Assembly (NCBI RefSeq): GCF_019599275.1
Contig: NZ_JAHZTD010000002.1
Coordinates: forward strand, 1,364,001-1,428,000
Source of the DNA: Hymenobacter sp. HSC-4F20
GTDB taxonomy: Bacteria > Bacteroidota > Bacteroidia > Cytophagales > Hymenobacteraceae
Direction of reading: 5' to 3'
Length of the DNA stretch: 64,000 nucleotides
The translations under genes and the position numbers were made by a program. The notes below the pieces were generated by a model. That model saw only the letters and a program-made list of their open reading frames with translations. It had not been told where the DNA came from and searched no databases. Numbering within the stretch: the stretch's first letter is position 1; every line of letters starts with the position of its first letter. Positions 1-9,424 of the stretch are shown here, one piece after another.

Positions 1-3000
1 TGGGCATCACGAAGGAGGATATCGGCAAGAAAATCAGCATCGAGGACTACAACCAGCGCTGCCGCGAAACCGTGATGCGCTTCAAAGCCCAGTGGGACGA
101 CCTCACCGAGAAAATGGGCTATTGGGTAGACCTCGACGACCCCTATATCACCTTCGAGCCCGAGTACATTGAAAGCTGCTGGGCCCTGCTCAAGAAGCTC
201 TACGACAAGGGTTTGCTCTACAAAGGCTACACCATCCAGCCCTACTCCCCAGCCGCCGGCACGGGCCTGAGCAGCCACGAGCTGAACCAGCCCGGCACCT
301 ACCGCGACGTAAAGGACACGACCATTGTGGCCCAGTTCAAGGTGAAGCGGGATGAAAAGTCGGAGGCGTTGTTCGGCAATGTGCAGCTGGATGAAGTGCC
401 GTTGGCAGAGCTCTACGGTGACGGGGCCACCGAGCCGGATGTATATATTCTGGCCTGGACCACTACGCCCTGGACCTTGCCCGCCAATACGGGTCTGGCC
501 GTGGGAAAGAACATTCCGTACGTGCTGGTGAGCACCTTCAACCCCTACACCTATGCCCCCGTTCGGGTGGTGCTGGCGGAGGCGCTGGTAGGTCGCTATT
601 TCTCGGAGAAAGGCAAGAATGCTTCGTTTGAAGACTTCAAGCCCGGCGACAAAGTGCTGCCCTGGCGCGTTGAAAGCACCTTCAAAGGCGCTGACCTGGT
701 AGGCATCCGCTATGAGCGGCTGTTTGGCCAGGACAAAGGCTTCCCGGCGTTTGAAGGCGAGGAGCGCGCCTTCCGCGTGATTCCCGGCGACTTCGTAACC
801 ACCGAGGACGGTACCGGCATCGTGCACATTTCCCCCACCTTCGGCGCCGATGACTTCCGGGCCGCTCAGCTGGCAGATATTCCGGCGCTGATTGTGATGG
901 ACGCCGAGGGTAAGCCCACGCCCATTGTGGACCGCACCGGCCGCTACGTACCCCAAATGGGCGAATTCGGCGGCCGCTGGGTGAAAAACTACGACGGCCA
1001 CGACCAGTCGGGCGCCGACTACAAAACCCTCGACGAAAGCATTGCCATTCGCATGAAAGGCGACGGTACGGCCTTCAAAGTGGAGAAGTACGAGCACACC
1101 TACCCCCACTGCTGGCGCACCGATAAGCCCGTGCTCTACTACCCCCTGGACTCCTGGTTTATCAAGACCACGGCGGTAAAGGACCGGCTTATCGAGCTCA
1201 ACAAAACCATCAACTGGCAGCCCGTCAGCACCGGCACCGGCCGCTTCGGCAACTGGCTCGAAAACCTGGTGGACTGGAACTTGAGCCGCTCGCGCTACTG
1301 GGGTACGCCTCTGCCCATCTGGCGCACCCAGGACGGCTCGGAGGAAATCTGCATTGGCTCCGTAGAGCAGCTGAAGCAGGAGATTGACAAGGCCGTAGCG
1401 GCCGAAGTCATGACCCATAACCCCTACGCCAATGGGGAAAAGATGGACCTGCACCGCCCCTACGTGGACGACATCTTCCTGGTGTCGCCCTCGGGCCAGC
1501 CCATGTACCGCGAAACCGACCTCATTGACGTGTGGTTTGACTCCGGCGCCATGCCCTACGCCCAGTGGCACTACCCCCTGGAAAACCAGGAAGTCTTCCA
1601 GAAGAATTTCCCGGCCGATTTCATTGCCGAAGGCGTAGACCAGACCCGCGGCTGGTTCTTCACCCTGCACGCCCTGGCCGTAATGCTGGAAGACTCGGTG
1701 GCTTACAAAAACGTGATGGCCAACGGCTTGGTACTGGACAAGAACGGCAACAAGATGAGCAAGCGCCTCGGCAACGCCATCGACCCGTTCAGCACCATCG
1801 AGCAGTTCGGCCCCGACGCGACGCGCTGGTACATGATTGCCAACGCCCAGCCCTGGGACAACCTCAAATTCGACCTCAACGGCATCACGGAGGTACAGCG
1901 CCGCTTCTTCGGCACCCTGTTCAACACCTACTCGTTCTACGCCCTCTACGCCAACCTCGACGGCTTCCAGGCCCGCGAGTTCGACCGGGTGCCCTACGAG
2001 GAACTGACCGAGCTGGACCGCTGGATTCTGAGCAAGCTCCAGTCGCTGATCCTAGAAGTGCGCGGCCACTACGACTCCTACGACCCCACGAAGGCCGCGC
2101 GCGCCATCCAGGATTTCGTGACGGATCAGCTTTCTAACTGGCACGTACGCCTCTCGCGCCGCCGCTTCTGGAAGGGCGAGCTAACCCCGGACAAAAAGGC
2201 CGCTTATGAAACCTTGCAGGAATGCTTGGTGGTAGTGGCCCAGCTTATGGCTCCAGTGGCGCCCTTCTTCGCCGAATGGCTCTACAAGAACATGACCGAT
2301 GGGATGCGTACGGAAGCCGTAGCCAAGAACACGCCCCTGGCCCCCGAATCGATCCACCTCACCCTACTGGTGAAGGCCGACGAAACCCGCATCGATAAGG
2401 CACTGGAGGAGCGTATGGAACTGGCTCAGCGCATTTCTTCGCTCACCCACTCCCTGCGGAAGAAGTCGGTGCTGAAGGTTCGTCAACCCCTGCAGCGCAT
2501 TCTGGTGCCGGTGTTCAACGAGACAACGCGCGAGCAAGTGGGCAAGGTAGAGGACCTGATCTGCGCCGAGGTGAACGTGAAGCACGTGGAATTCCTCGAC
2601 GATACCAGCGGCGTGCTGGTAAAGTCGGTGAAGCCCAACTTCAAGCGCCTCGGTCAGCAGTACGGGGCCAAGCTGAAAGCCGTGGGGGCCCGCATCCAAC
2701 AGATGACCCCGGAGGAAATCAGCACCCTCGAAAAAACCGGCCAGCTGGCCGTGGAAATCGACGGTGAGGCCTACACCCTCACGCCCGACGATGTGGAAAT
2801 CCGTACCCAAGACTTGCCCGGCTGGCTGGTAGCCACCGACGGCCCCCTCACCGTGGCCCTCGACGTGACCCTGACCGACGAGCTGCGCCAGGAAGGTGTG
2901 GCCCGCGAGCTGGTAAACCGCCTTCAGAACCTGCGCAAAGACAGCGGCCTGGAAGTGCAGGACCGTATCCGGGTGACCCTGGGCCAGCAGCCCGAGCTGG

Positions 3001-3146
3001 AAGCCGCCGTGCAGTCCTTCGGCGACTACATCCGCGAGGAAGTGCAGGCCCTGGCCCTGAATTTCGCTCCGGAAATCAGCGGTGGCTCAGTGCTGGAATT
3101 TGATGACTACAGCGTGCCCGTGCAGTTGGAAGTAGCTACTAGCTAG
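1..3146 (+). CDS. ileS: Isoleucyl-tRNA synthetase, 5'-truncated by window edge
   Basis: Charges tRNA-Ile with isoleucine in the cytoplasm and proofreads mischarged valine. The frame is already open at base 3, so the N-terminus with the HIGH motif lies outside the window; about 1,047 residues are visible. Seen here are the editing-domain segment WTTTPWTLPAN near bases 455-490, the catalytic-core stretch SRYWGTPLPIW, the class I KMSKR loop at 1752-1766, then the anticodon-binding region and a C-terminal extension. The length fits the long, eukaryote-like IleRS type used by Bacteroidota (family knowledge). The gene ends in TAG, 18 bases before a strong hairpin. Confidence 0.97.
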   Translation, partial: GITKEDIGKKISIEDYNQRCRETVMRFKAQWDDLTEKMGYWVDLDDPYITFEPEYIESCWALLKKLYDKGLLYKGYTIQPYSPAAGTGLSSHELNQPGTYRDVKDTTIVAQFKVKRDEKSEALFGNVQLDEVPLAELYGDGATEPDVYILAWTTTPWTLPANTGLAVGKNIPYVLVSTFNPYTYAPVRVVLAEALVGRYFSEKGKNASFEDFKPGDKVLPWRVESTFKGADLVGIRYERLFGQDKGFPAFEGEERAFRVIPGDFVTTEDGTGIVHISPTFGADDFRAAQLADIPALIVMDAEGKPTPIVDRTGRYVPQMGEFGGRWVKNYDGHDQSGADYKTLDESIAIRMKGDGTAFKVEKYEHTYPHCWRTDKPVLYYPLDSWFIKTTAVKDRLIELNKTINWQPVSTGTGRFGNWLENLVDWNLSRSRYWGTPLPIWRTQDGSEEICIGSVEQLKQEIDKAVAAEVMTHNPYANGEKMDLHRPYVDDIFLVSPSGQPMYRETDLIDVWFDSGAMPYAQWHYPLENQEVFQKNFPADFIAEGVDQTRGWFFTLHALAVMLEDSVAYKNVMANGLVLDKNGNKMSKRLGNAIDPFSTIEQFGPDATRWYMIANAQPWDNLKFDLNGITEVQRRFFGTLFNTYSFYALYANLDGFQAREFDRVPYEELTELDRWILSKLQSLILEVRGHYDSYDPTKAARAIQDFVTDQLSNWHVRLSRRRFWKGELTPDKKAAYETLQECLVVVAQLMAPVAPFFAEWLYKNMTDGMRTEAVAKNTPLAPESIHLTLLVKADETRIDKALEERMELAQRISSLTHSLRKKSVLKVRQPLQRILVPVFNETTREQVGKVEDLICAEVNVKHVEFLDDTSGVLVKSVKPNFKRLGQQYGAKLKAVGARIQQMTPEEISTLEKTGQLAVEIDGEAYTLTPDDVEIRTQDLPGWLVATDGPLTVALDVTLTDELRQEGVARELVNRLQNLRKDSGLEVQDRIRVTLGQQPELEAAVQSFGDYIREEVQALALNFAPEISGGSVLEFDDYSVPVQLEVATS

Positions 3147-3164
3147 CACACCTAGATAGAAGTT

Positions 3165-3200
3165 AAAAAGCCCACAGAGCGCAAGTTCTGTGGGCTTTTT
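3165..3200. terminator. Bidirectional intrinsic terminator after ileS
   Basis: A 14-bp perfect stem (3165-3178 with 3187-3200) encloses an 8-base loop. It starts with five A and ends with five T, so it can terminate ileS from the left and the convergent lipoprotein gene from the right. Confidence 0.9.
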
Positions 3201-3330
3201 ATTTGAAGTCGTCTGCGTATAACCAGCTGTCTTACTGAACTCCGGACGGCCTGCCACTGCCTACCCAAAAACGAGGGACGAAGCCTAGAGATGGGTTGTG
3301 TGATGTAGCATGAGGTTCTTATAGCTGGTC

Positions 3331-5115
3331 CTACTTCACCACCAGCTCCTCTCGAATTTCCTCTTTCTGCCTTTCTGAGAGCACGCGGTAAACATACCGG
3401 CCCGGTACCAGCCGCAAGGCCAGAACGTCGTCTGTCGACCGCAATTCGTGGGTATAAACAGGTGAAATATCTTCTCGATTAGCTAGCTCCGACTGTAGGT
3501 ATAGCTGTATCATGCGGCGGCCGGTGGCAGCTGTGGGCTTGTAGGGGCGCACATCAACCGACGTAGGTTGCACGTTTTCGGCATCTGAATAGGGTAGGGG
3601 AAGCTGCTGCGGATGTAGGTTGTTGCGGACTACTAGGTCGTTTTCGGGGTAGGGCGAACGGCGCTTGCCTTTGCGTAGCTGATACACTACTTCGGCGGTG
3701 CCGGCAGGGGTAGCCGCAAGGTTGCTGCGGGCATCGTTGTTCATGCGCGCCTGGTTTACGCTCAGAAGGGGCCAGCCTGTAAGATCAACGAGGTGCTGAG
3801 CCATCCACTTTTTCTCTCCTTTGCCGGGCATGACGAGCATGTTCATGTGGGCTCCGCCGCCATACACGAAAACCTTTGCCTGCGGGTCGTGGCGCAGAGC
3901 GTGGTGCAAATTCGTTGCCTGGGCTACTTCCCGCTCAGGCTGCCCCCGGCTTGCTTCATAGGCCACCAATGTGAAGCCTAGCCGCCGGGCCGTGCGCACC
4001 AGGTTGGCATAGGTGGGTTCCCGGGTATAGAAGCCGGCTTTCAGCGGCAACGGATTCAGGGTACTGGCCGCCGAATCCTCCAGGGTTTCCAGAGCCAAAT
4101 AGCGGAATCCTTGCTGATATAGGCCCGGTAATAGTGCTGCCGCTAGTGCCCGGTCGCGGGTGTGCGTGTGCGACTCGTTTAGCAGAACTGCCCGCGCGCC
4201 CGCTGCCCGCCGCAAAATCTCGGGTACGGCCTCTGTGCTTACCAGCGTATCCGTGGGTGCTGTGGTGCGCCTGGATTGTGCCGTGGTAGATGCGGCGGCG
4301 GCCGGTAGTCGTACCTTATCAGGTGCTTGGCGCTGAAAATACGCTACTGAATCGGTGTTGCCGGCCATGGCGTGGTATTGCAGCAGCATCTGCCAGAGTA
4401 TGCCATCCAACGACGGATCGGGCGGAGCATGGCGGCTCTGAGCCAGTGCCGACAGCGGGGCTAGGTAATTGCCGTTAGGGCGGCTTAGAAACGCATCGTT
4501 GGCTAATCTGACCGGCGATATGGTACGCGGCCAACGACCTTGCTGCACCGAAGGAAACGTGAAAGTGATAAACTCCGCGTCCATCTCGGAGCTGCGGTGC
4601 AGTATCGGGGTAGTAGGCTGCGAACTGGCTTCATCGGTAGCCACCAGGTAGAGCCAACCCTGGTTATCGGGCAATGGCGCAGCGTACTCCATGAGTAAAT
4701 CTGCCCCGGCCGTGGACGTGCGTTGATAGCGGCCAACGCCGGTTTCCTGGAATCCAAGGGCGCGCCAGTCAGGGTTGGCAGCTAGCCGCAAACCCCGCAG
4801 CCGGTAGGTAGGCGTCAGGTTTGTTTGACTCGTGAAAAGCAAAGCAGCCTGCTGGCGGGGTAGGTGCATCTGCTTCAAACGCGTTTTCGTGACAACATCC
4901 GGCCGATTGCGGGGATGCAAGTCCAAGTCGTAGTCGCCGTTGAGCAGCAAACAGGTATTGAGTTGGCTGTTGTAGACAGTGGTGGTCATGGTCTGCTGTT
5001 GCTCATTGGCTCGGGTAAGCGGATGCGGCGTGGCGCAGGCACCCAAACCTGCCAAAAGCAGCAAGGACCAGTGCGTCGTGGGTACATACGACCTTCTAAT
5101 TTGAGTAGCTGGCAT
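3331..5115 (-). CDS. Lipoprotein with ChaN/EreA-like domain
   Basis: Predicted envelope lipoprotein of 594 residues. The N-terminal hydrophobic stretch ends in the lipobox LGAC, with Cys27 as the lipid-anchored residue. Around residue 308 lies NESHTHTRDR and around residue 417 YGGGAHMNM; this pair of His-containing motifs resembles the active-site layout of the EreA (erythromycin esterase)/ChaN/TraB-type fold. That family includes hydrolases and haem-binding lipoproteins, so the substrate cannot be told from sequence. The N-terminal ~280 residues match nothing I recognise. The gene is monocistronic and converges with ileS. The start is the only ATG that keeps the signal peptide. Confidence 0.72.
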   Translation of the reverse strand: MPATQIRRSYVPTTHWSLLLLAGLGACATPHPLTRANEQQQTMTTTVYNSQLNTCLLLNGDYDLDLHPRNRPDVVTKTRLKQMHLPRQQAALLFTSQTNLTPTYRLRGLRLAANPDWRALGFQETGVGRYQRTSTAGADLLMEYAAPLPDNQGWLYLVATDEASSQPTTPILHRSSEMDAEFITFTFPSVQQGRWPRTISPVRLANDAFLSRPNGNYLAPLSALAQSRHAPPDPSLDGILWQMLLQYHAMAGNTDSVAYFQRQAPDKVRLPAAAASTTAQSRRTTAPTDTLVSTEAVPEILRRAAGARAVLLNESHTHTRDRALAAALLPGLYQQGFRYLALETLEDSAASTLNPLPLKAGFYTREPTYANLVRTARRLGFTLVAYEASRGQPEREVAQATNLHHALRHDPQAKVFVYGGGAHMNMLVMPGKGEKKWMAQHLVDLTGWPLLSVNQARMNNDARSNLAATPAGTAEVVYQLRKGKRRSPYPENDLVVRNNLHPQQLPLPYSDAENVQPTSVDVRPYKPTAATGRRMIQLYLQSELANREDISPVYTHELRSTDDVLALRLVPGRYVYRVLSERQKEEIREELVVK

Positions 5116-5460
5116 AGGATACGGAGTTGGAATAGAGGCTGATAGAAATGTATAACTAAAAATCTAGTTTTCATATAGGTTGCTCTTTCTACTGCTTGAA
5201 CATCACTGTCAGGGCGATTCGGGCTGCGCATGTAGGTGGGCCAGAAGAAGCTCAGGAAACACCATGGGGCCAGCTACCCGGAAAAACATTTGTTTCCAGT
5301 AAGTTTGTCCTACCAGATCCTTTTGGCAATACGCCGCACAAATCCTTTAAAATCGGGTTTAAATCGGCACAAAAGCTACCTCCAGACATATACCAGCGAC
5401 CCGCAAGGGGTGATGGGACGCCACGCAGGAAAGTCAAAAATTCTGCGTCACTTTGTACTT
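5116..5460. other. Intergenic region, no gene seen
   Basis: 345 bases between divergent genes. I see no convincing coding frame. The only signal is a Bacteroidota -7-like box, TCACTTTG at 5448-5455 (7 of 8 bases match TAnnTTTG), five bases before the lspA ATG. Confidence 0.6.
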
Positions 5461-6114
5461 ATGAAGTATTGGAAATACTACCTCGTGGCCCTGCTGGTCA
5501 TCGTCATTGACCAACTCTCGAAGTGGGCTGTGCACCGCTATATGCCCATGGGTATGGCTGGTGAAGTGCCCGTGTTCGGTGACTGGTTTAAGCTGCATTA
5601 CACGCTGAATCCGGGCATGGCCTTCGGGGTAGAGTTGCCGCCGCCCTACGGCAAAGTACTGCTCACCCTGTTTCGCTTGGTAGCCGTTACGGGCATCAGC
5701 TACTACATCTACCGCCTCTGGAAGCAGCACGCCCCTAATGGCCTTATCATCTGCATTTCCATGATTCTGGGCGGGGCCATCGGCAACCTGATTGACTCCA
5801 TTTTCTACGGCATCATCTACGATAACGCACCCTTTGGCGCGCCTACCCCCTGGTTTCATGGGCAAGTGATAGATATGCTCTACGTCGATATTTACGAGGG
5901 CATTCTGCCCGCTTCCTGGCCCTTGGTAGGCGGCTCGCACGTTTCGCTCTGGCCCATCTTTAACATTGCTGACTCCGCCATATTTGTAGGGGTAGCACTC
6001 ATCCTGATCTTCCAGAACCGTTTCTATGGCCAGCAGCTGGAAGCTGCCCACCCCGTAGCTGCTGATGATGCCGCCGCGGCCCAGGCTCGCCGTGATGCCT
6101 CGGAGGTAGCGTAG
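5461..6114 (+). CDS. lspA: Lipoprotein signal peptidase (signal peptidase II)
   Basis: Inner-membrane aspartic protease that removes the signal peptide from diacylglyceryl-prolipoproteins. 217 residues with four hydrophobic segments. The catalytic aspartates are visible as GNLID (Asp112) and FNIADS (Asp171). The ~60-residue segment between them is longer than in E. coli LspA (164 residues), as is usual in Bacteroidota. The frame stays open upstream to 5236, but the ATG at 5461 begins directly with the first membrane helix (MKYWKYYLV) and is the best start. It converges with the aldo/keto reductase and shares a bidirectional terminator with it. Confidence 0.96.
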   Translation: MKYWKYYLVALLVIVIDQLSKWAVHRYMPMGMAGEVPVFGDWFKLHYTLNPGMAFGVELPPPYGKVLLTLFRLVAVTGISYYIYRLWKQHAPNGLIICISMILGGAIGNLIDSIFYGIIYDNAPFGAPTPWFHGQVIDMLYVDIYEGILPASWPLVGGSHVSLWPIFNIADSAIFVGVALILIFQNRFYGQQLEAAHPVAADDAAAAQARRDASEVA

Positions 6115-6127
6115 GGAGGTTATCTTT

Positions 6128-6176
6128 AAAAGCTGAAAGGCCCGCTGGAATTGTTCCGGCGGGCCTTTCAGCTTTT
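6128..6176. terminator. Bidirectional terminator between lspA and AKR gene
   Basis: A long stem, AAAAGCTGAAAGGCCCGC paired with its complement and extended by GGAA/TTCC around a 3-base loop, has A-runs on the left and T-runs on the right. It serves two convergent genes. Confidence 0.9.
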
Positions 6177-6196
6177 ACTCCTTGTGAAAATCTCTC

Positions 6197-7183
6197 CTAC
6201 CAGCCATAATGTACCAGCGGCTTGATTCGCTGCTCATAAATGGCGCGCACGGCCTGCATTTGCTCGGTGGTGAGGGCGGGCAATTCAGCGGCTTGCAGGT
6301 TAGATTCAAGTTGGCTGGGTTTAGAAGCACCCGGAATTACGCAGCTTACCTCATCGAACATTAGCACCCAGCGCAGGGCAATAGGGGCGAGGGTAGGCTG
6401 GTCGGGGAATACTTTTTTCAGTTCCTCGACGGCAGCCAGGCCGGTTTCGTAGTCGACGCCGGAGAAAGTTTCGCCTTTATCGAAGGCTGCGCCGTCGCGG
6501 TTGAACTGGCGGTGGTCGTCGGGGGAAAAGGTGGTCTGGGGCGAAAATTTACCGGTGAGCAAGCCGCTGGCCAAAGGTACGCGCACAATCAGGCCCACAT
6601 CATGGCGCTGAGCCTGCTGAAACAGCAGCTCCGCCGGGCGCTGCCGGAACATGTTGAAGATAAGCTGAATGGTGGTGACGTTAGGAAAAGTCAGGGCTTT
6701 GAGGCCTTCTTCCACTTTCTCCACGCTTACGCCCAGGTTCAGGATCTTGCCTTCGTCCTTGAGCCGGTCGAACAGTTCGAAGATTTCGGGGCGGTAGTAC
6801 ACCTCCGTAGGCGGGCAGTGCAGCTGGATCAGGTCGAGGGTTTCGAGCTGCATGTTGCGCAGGCTGGCCTCTACGAACTCCCGCAGGGTTTCCGGCTGAT
6901 ACGCTTCGTTGGTGTGAGGCTGGAGCTGGCGGCCGCACTTGGTAGCCACGTACACCCGCTCGGAGCGGCTGCGCACCAGGCGGCCCACGGCCTTCTCACT
7001 TTCGCCGTCGCCGTACACGTCGGCCGTATCAATGAAGTTGATGCCGGAATCTACGGCGGCGTTGAGGATGGAGTCGGCCGTTTCGTGGCTGAACGGGTCG
7101 CCCCACTTGCCGCCTACCTGCCAGGTGCCGAGGCTGATTTCAGAAACGTGGAAGCCAGTTTTGCCGAGTTTGCGGTACTGCAT
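6197..7183 (-). CDS. Aldo/keto reductase
   Basis: NAD(P)H-dependent oxidoreductase of the AKR superfamily, 328 residues, cytoplasmic. The N-terminus MQYRKLGKTGFHVSEISLGTW and the segment FIDTADVYGDGESE (catalytic Asp and Tyr) are typical, followed by VYVATKCG (Lys) and LIQLHCP (His). The C-terminal cofactor region CVIPGASKPSQLESNL is also typical. It belongs to the broad 'general stress / YghZ-like' group; the substrate is unknown. The frame remains open upstream to 7252, but homologues start at MQYRKLG. In the sense direction CCCTACCCC directly abuts the ATG, with no Shine-Dalgarno sequence. Confidence 0.93.
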   Translation of the reverse strand: MQYRKLGKTGFHVSEISLGTWQVGGKWGDPFSHETADSILNAAVDSGINFIDTADVYGDGESEKAVGRLVRSRSERVYVATKCGRQLQPHTNEAYQPETLREFVEASLRNMQLETLDLIQLHCPPTEVYYRPEIFELFDRLKDEGKILNLGVSVEKVEEGLKALTFPNVTTIQLIFNMFRQRPAELLFQQAQRHDVGLIVRVPLASGLLTGKFSPQTTFSPDDHRQFNRDGAAFDKGETFSGVDYETGLAAVEELKKVFPDQPTLAPIALRWVLMFDEVSCVIPGASKPSQLESNLQAAELPALTTEQMQAVRAIYEQRIKPLVHYGW

Positions 7184-7232
7184 GGGGTAGGGAAGTGTGT
7201 TGGATGATGGAGGTCGAAGCAAAGGGTAGAGC

Positions 7233-7306
7233 TGTCCTTCTGAGCGAAGCAAGGAATCTGGGTTACCTTCTGGAAGCTAATCTTCCTCCTTGTGCTCGGA
7301 ATGACA
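7233..7306. repeat. Degenerate interspersed palindromic repeat
   Basis: Two 27-base arms in inverted orientation (7233-7259 and 7280-7306) match at 18 of 27 positions. Each outer end reads TGTCxTTCxGAGC. Elements with a TGTCATTCCGAGC-like end are scattered through many Bacteroidota genomes (general knowledge). It lies in the intergenic region upstream of both divergent genes. Confidence 0.6.
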
Positions 7307-7388
7307 ACTTCAGCATACGCCAAATGCGCGGAGCAAGCTACTGCGGCCCTGCCTATCTTTACTTTTTTCTGCCTCGCCTCTCGTCGCC

Positions 7389-9401
7389 GTGTCCCAGCCC
7401 ATTCTTGCCGTCCGCAACCTGACCATCGACTTCCACAGCCACCGGGGCAACACCCGGGCCGTGCAGGATATTTCCTTCGACCTGCGGCGGGGCGAGACGC
7501 TGGCCATTGTGGGCGAGTCGGGGTCGGGCAAGTCCGTTACGTCCTTGGCGCTGATGGGGCTGATTCCGCTGCCGCCCGGCCAGATTGTATCCGGGCAGGC
7601 GCGGTTTCAATCGGAGGCCCTCGGCGAGGTTGATTTGCTCCAGCTCACGGACGAGCAGCTGCAGAAAGTCCGCGGCAACGACATCAGCATGATTTTTCAG
7701 GAGCCGATGACTTCGCTGAACCCGGTGTACACCTGCGGGAGCCAGGTAGTGGAAGCCCTGCGCCTGCACACTACGCTCTCCGAGAAAGAGGCAGCGGCCC
7801 GCACCGTGGAGCTGTTCACGATGGCCCAGCTGCCGCGCCCCGAAAAGATATTCAGTAGCTACCCCCACGAAATCAGCGGAGGCCAGAAGCAGCGCGTGAT
7901 GATTGCTATGGCCATGGCCTGCAACCCCGCCATCCTGATTGCCGACGAGCCCACCACGGCCCTCGACGTGACAGTGCAGGCCCGCATGCTTCGCCTCATC
8001 GACGACCTGCGCCGCCAACACCACACCGCTGTTATTTTCATCACCCACGACCTGGGGGTAGTGGCCGAAATAGCGGACCGCATTCTGGTGATGTACCGCG
8101 GCCGGGTAGTGGAGCAGGGTTCCGTGCTCGACATCTTCACCAACCCTCAGCACCCCTACACGAAGGGTCTGCTTGCTTGCCGGCCAAAACTTTCGGTTGG
8201 CAAAAAAAAATTGCCGGTAGTAGCCGATTTCATGCGTGAAACTGCCGATGGAGGCTTCATTGCTACTGAAACTGATGTGGTGCAAGTGCTTACTAATGAA
8301 ATGGGTGGGCCCTTGGCGTTAAACTCTCAAAACATTACTGAAACTACCAAAACGTTCCCCGTGGAACATACTGTTTCACGCCCTGTGGAACCGCACTTTG
8401 GGTTGGAAACCGCCCCTGGCCTGGAATCCGGGCAGCCCCTGCTGACAAATGCAGTAAGTGACCCTGCGAATTCTGAAGGGACTTTTCCAGGGCAAGAAGG
8501 TGGCCCGGCTGGCAGCAGCCTTGGCAGTGAAACGACTATTGCTAGTCCGGCTGGCAGCGGGTACTCTACTGCTACCGAGCCTCTGCTGAGCGTTAAAAAC
8601 CTCAACGTACACTTTCCGATTCGCAAGGGCTTCCTGCGCCGCACCACCGAGTACGTGCGGGCTGTGGATGGCGTGAGCTTCGACATCTACCCCGGCGAGA
8701 CGGTGGGGCTGGTAGGAGAGTCGGGCTGCGGCAAGACCACGCTGGGCCGGACGTTGCTGCGGCTAGTGGAGCCGACCTCAGGGAGTATCCTGTTTGAGGG
8801 CGTCGATTTGGCTACGCTGCCCGCCGAGGAGCTGCGCCGCAAGCGCCGGGAGTTTCAGATGGTATTTCAGGACCCCTACGCCGCCCTCAACCCGATGATG
8901 ACGGTGGGCGAAGCCATCCTGGAGCCCATGCGTGTACACGGGGTAGGCGGCACCAGGCAGCAGCAAAAAGACCGGGTGCTGGAGCTACTCCGAACGGTTG
9001 GCCTGAAGGACGAGCACTACCTGCGCTACCCCCACGAGTTCAGCGGAGGCCAGCGCCAGCGCATCTGCATTGCCCGGGCCCTGGCCCTGCAGCCCAAGTG
9101 CATCATCTGCGACGAGTCCGTATCAGCCCTCGACGTGTCAGTGCAGGCGCAGGTGCTCAACCTGCTCAACGACCTCAAGCGCGAGTTCGGCATCACCTAC
9201 CTCTTCATCACCCACGACCTGTCGGTGGCCCGCTTCATGAGCGACCGGCTGCTAGTGATGCGCCAGGGGCAGATTGTGGAAAGTGGCCCGGCGGCCGAGC
9301 TCTACGCCAACCCCCAGCACGAATACACCCGGCAGCTATTGGCCGCCATTCCCAAAGACGAGCCTGCCGACATTCGGGCGGCCGTAGCCAGTCGGGCCTA
9401 A
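7389..9401 (+). CDS. Fused two-domain oligopeptide ABC transporter ATPase
   Basis: Energises import of oligopeptides or similar solutes; equivalent to DppD and DppF (or OppD/OppF, GsiA) joined in one 670-residue chain. The first ABC domain has Walker A GESGSGKS at residues 42-49, the signature ISGGQKQR and a Walker B region [11 protein letters not shown]. The second has GESGCGKT at 443-450, FSGGQRQR and [11 protein letters not shown]. The Ser in place of Pro in that second Walker B is common in DppF. A low-complexity linker of roughly 120 residues (about 275-397), rich in Ser, Thr, Gly and Glu, separates the domains. No permease or binding-protein gene lies beside it. The start is GTG. Confidence 0.92.
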   Translation: MSQPILAVRNLTIDFHSHRGNTRAVQDISFDLRRGETLAIVGESGSGKSVTSLALMGLIPLPPGQIVSGQARFQSEALGEVDLLQLTDEQLQKVRGNDISMIFQEPMTSLNPVYTCGSQVVEALRLHTTLSEKEAAARTVELFTMAQLPRPEKIFSSYPHEISGGQKQRVMIAMAMACNPAILIADEPTTALDVTVQARMLRLIDDLRRQHHTAVIFITHDLGVVAEIADRILVMYRGRVVEQGSVLDIFTNPQHPYTKGLLACRPKLSVGKKKLPVVADFMRETADGGFIATETDVVQVLTNEMGGPLALNSQNITETTKTFPVEHTVSRPVEPHFGLETAPGLESGQPLLTNAVSDPANSEGTFPGQEGGPAGSSLGSETTIASPAGSGYSTATEPLLSVKNLNVHFPIRKGFLRRTTEYVRAVDGVSFDIYPGETVGLVGESGCGKTTLGRTLLRLVEPTSGSILFEGVDLATLPAEELRRKRREFQMVFQDPYAALNPMMTVGEAILEPMRVHGVGGTRQQQKDRVLELLRTVGLKDEHYLRYPHEFSGGQRQRICIARALALQPKCIICDESVSALDVSVQAQVLNLLNDLKREFGITYLFITHDLSVARFMSDRLLVMRQGQIVESGPAAELYANPQHEYTRQLLAAIPKDEPADIRAAVASRA

Positions 9402-9424
9402 GAGGGATGTGAGCATCTTTGGGC

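Noticed and set aside
1565..2137. 190-codon plus-strand frame inside ileS
   Set aside because: Alternate frame of a clear synthetase; translation is Arg/Pro/His-biased with no motif.
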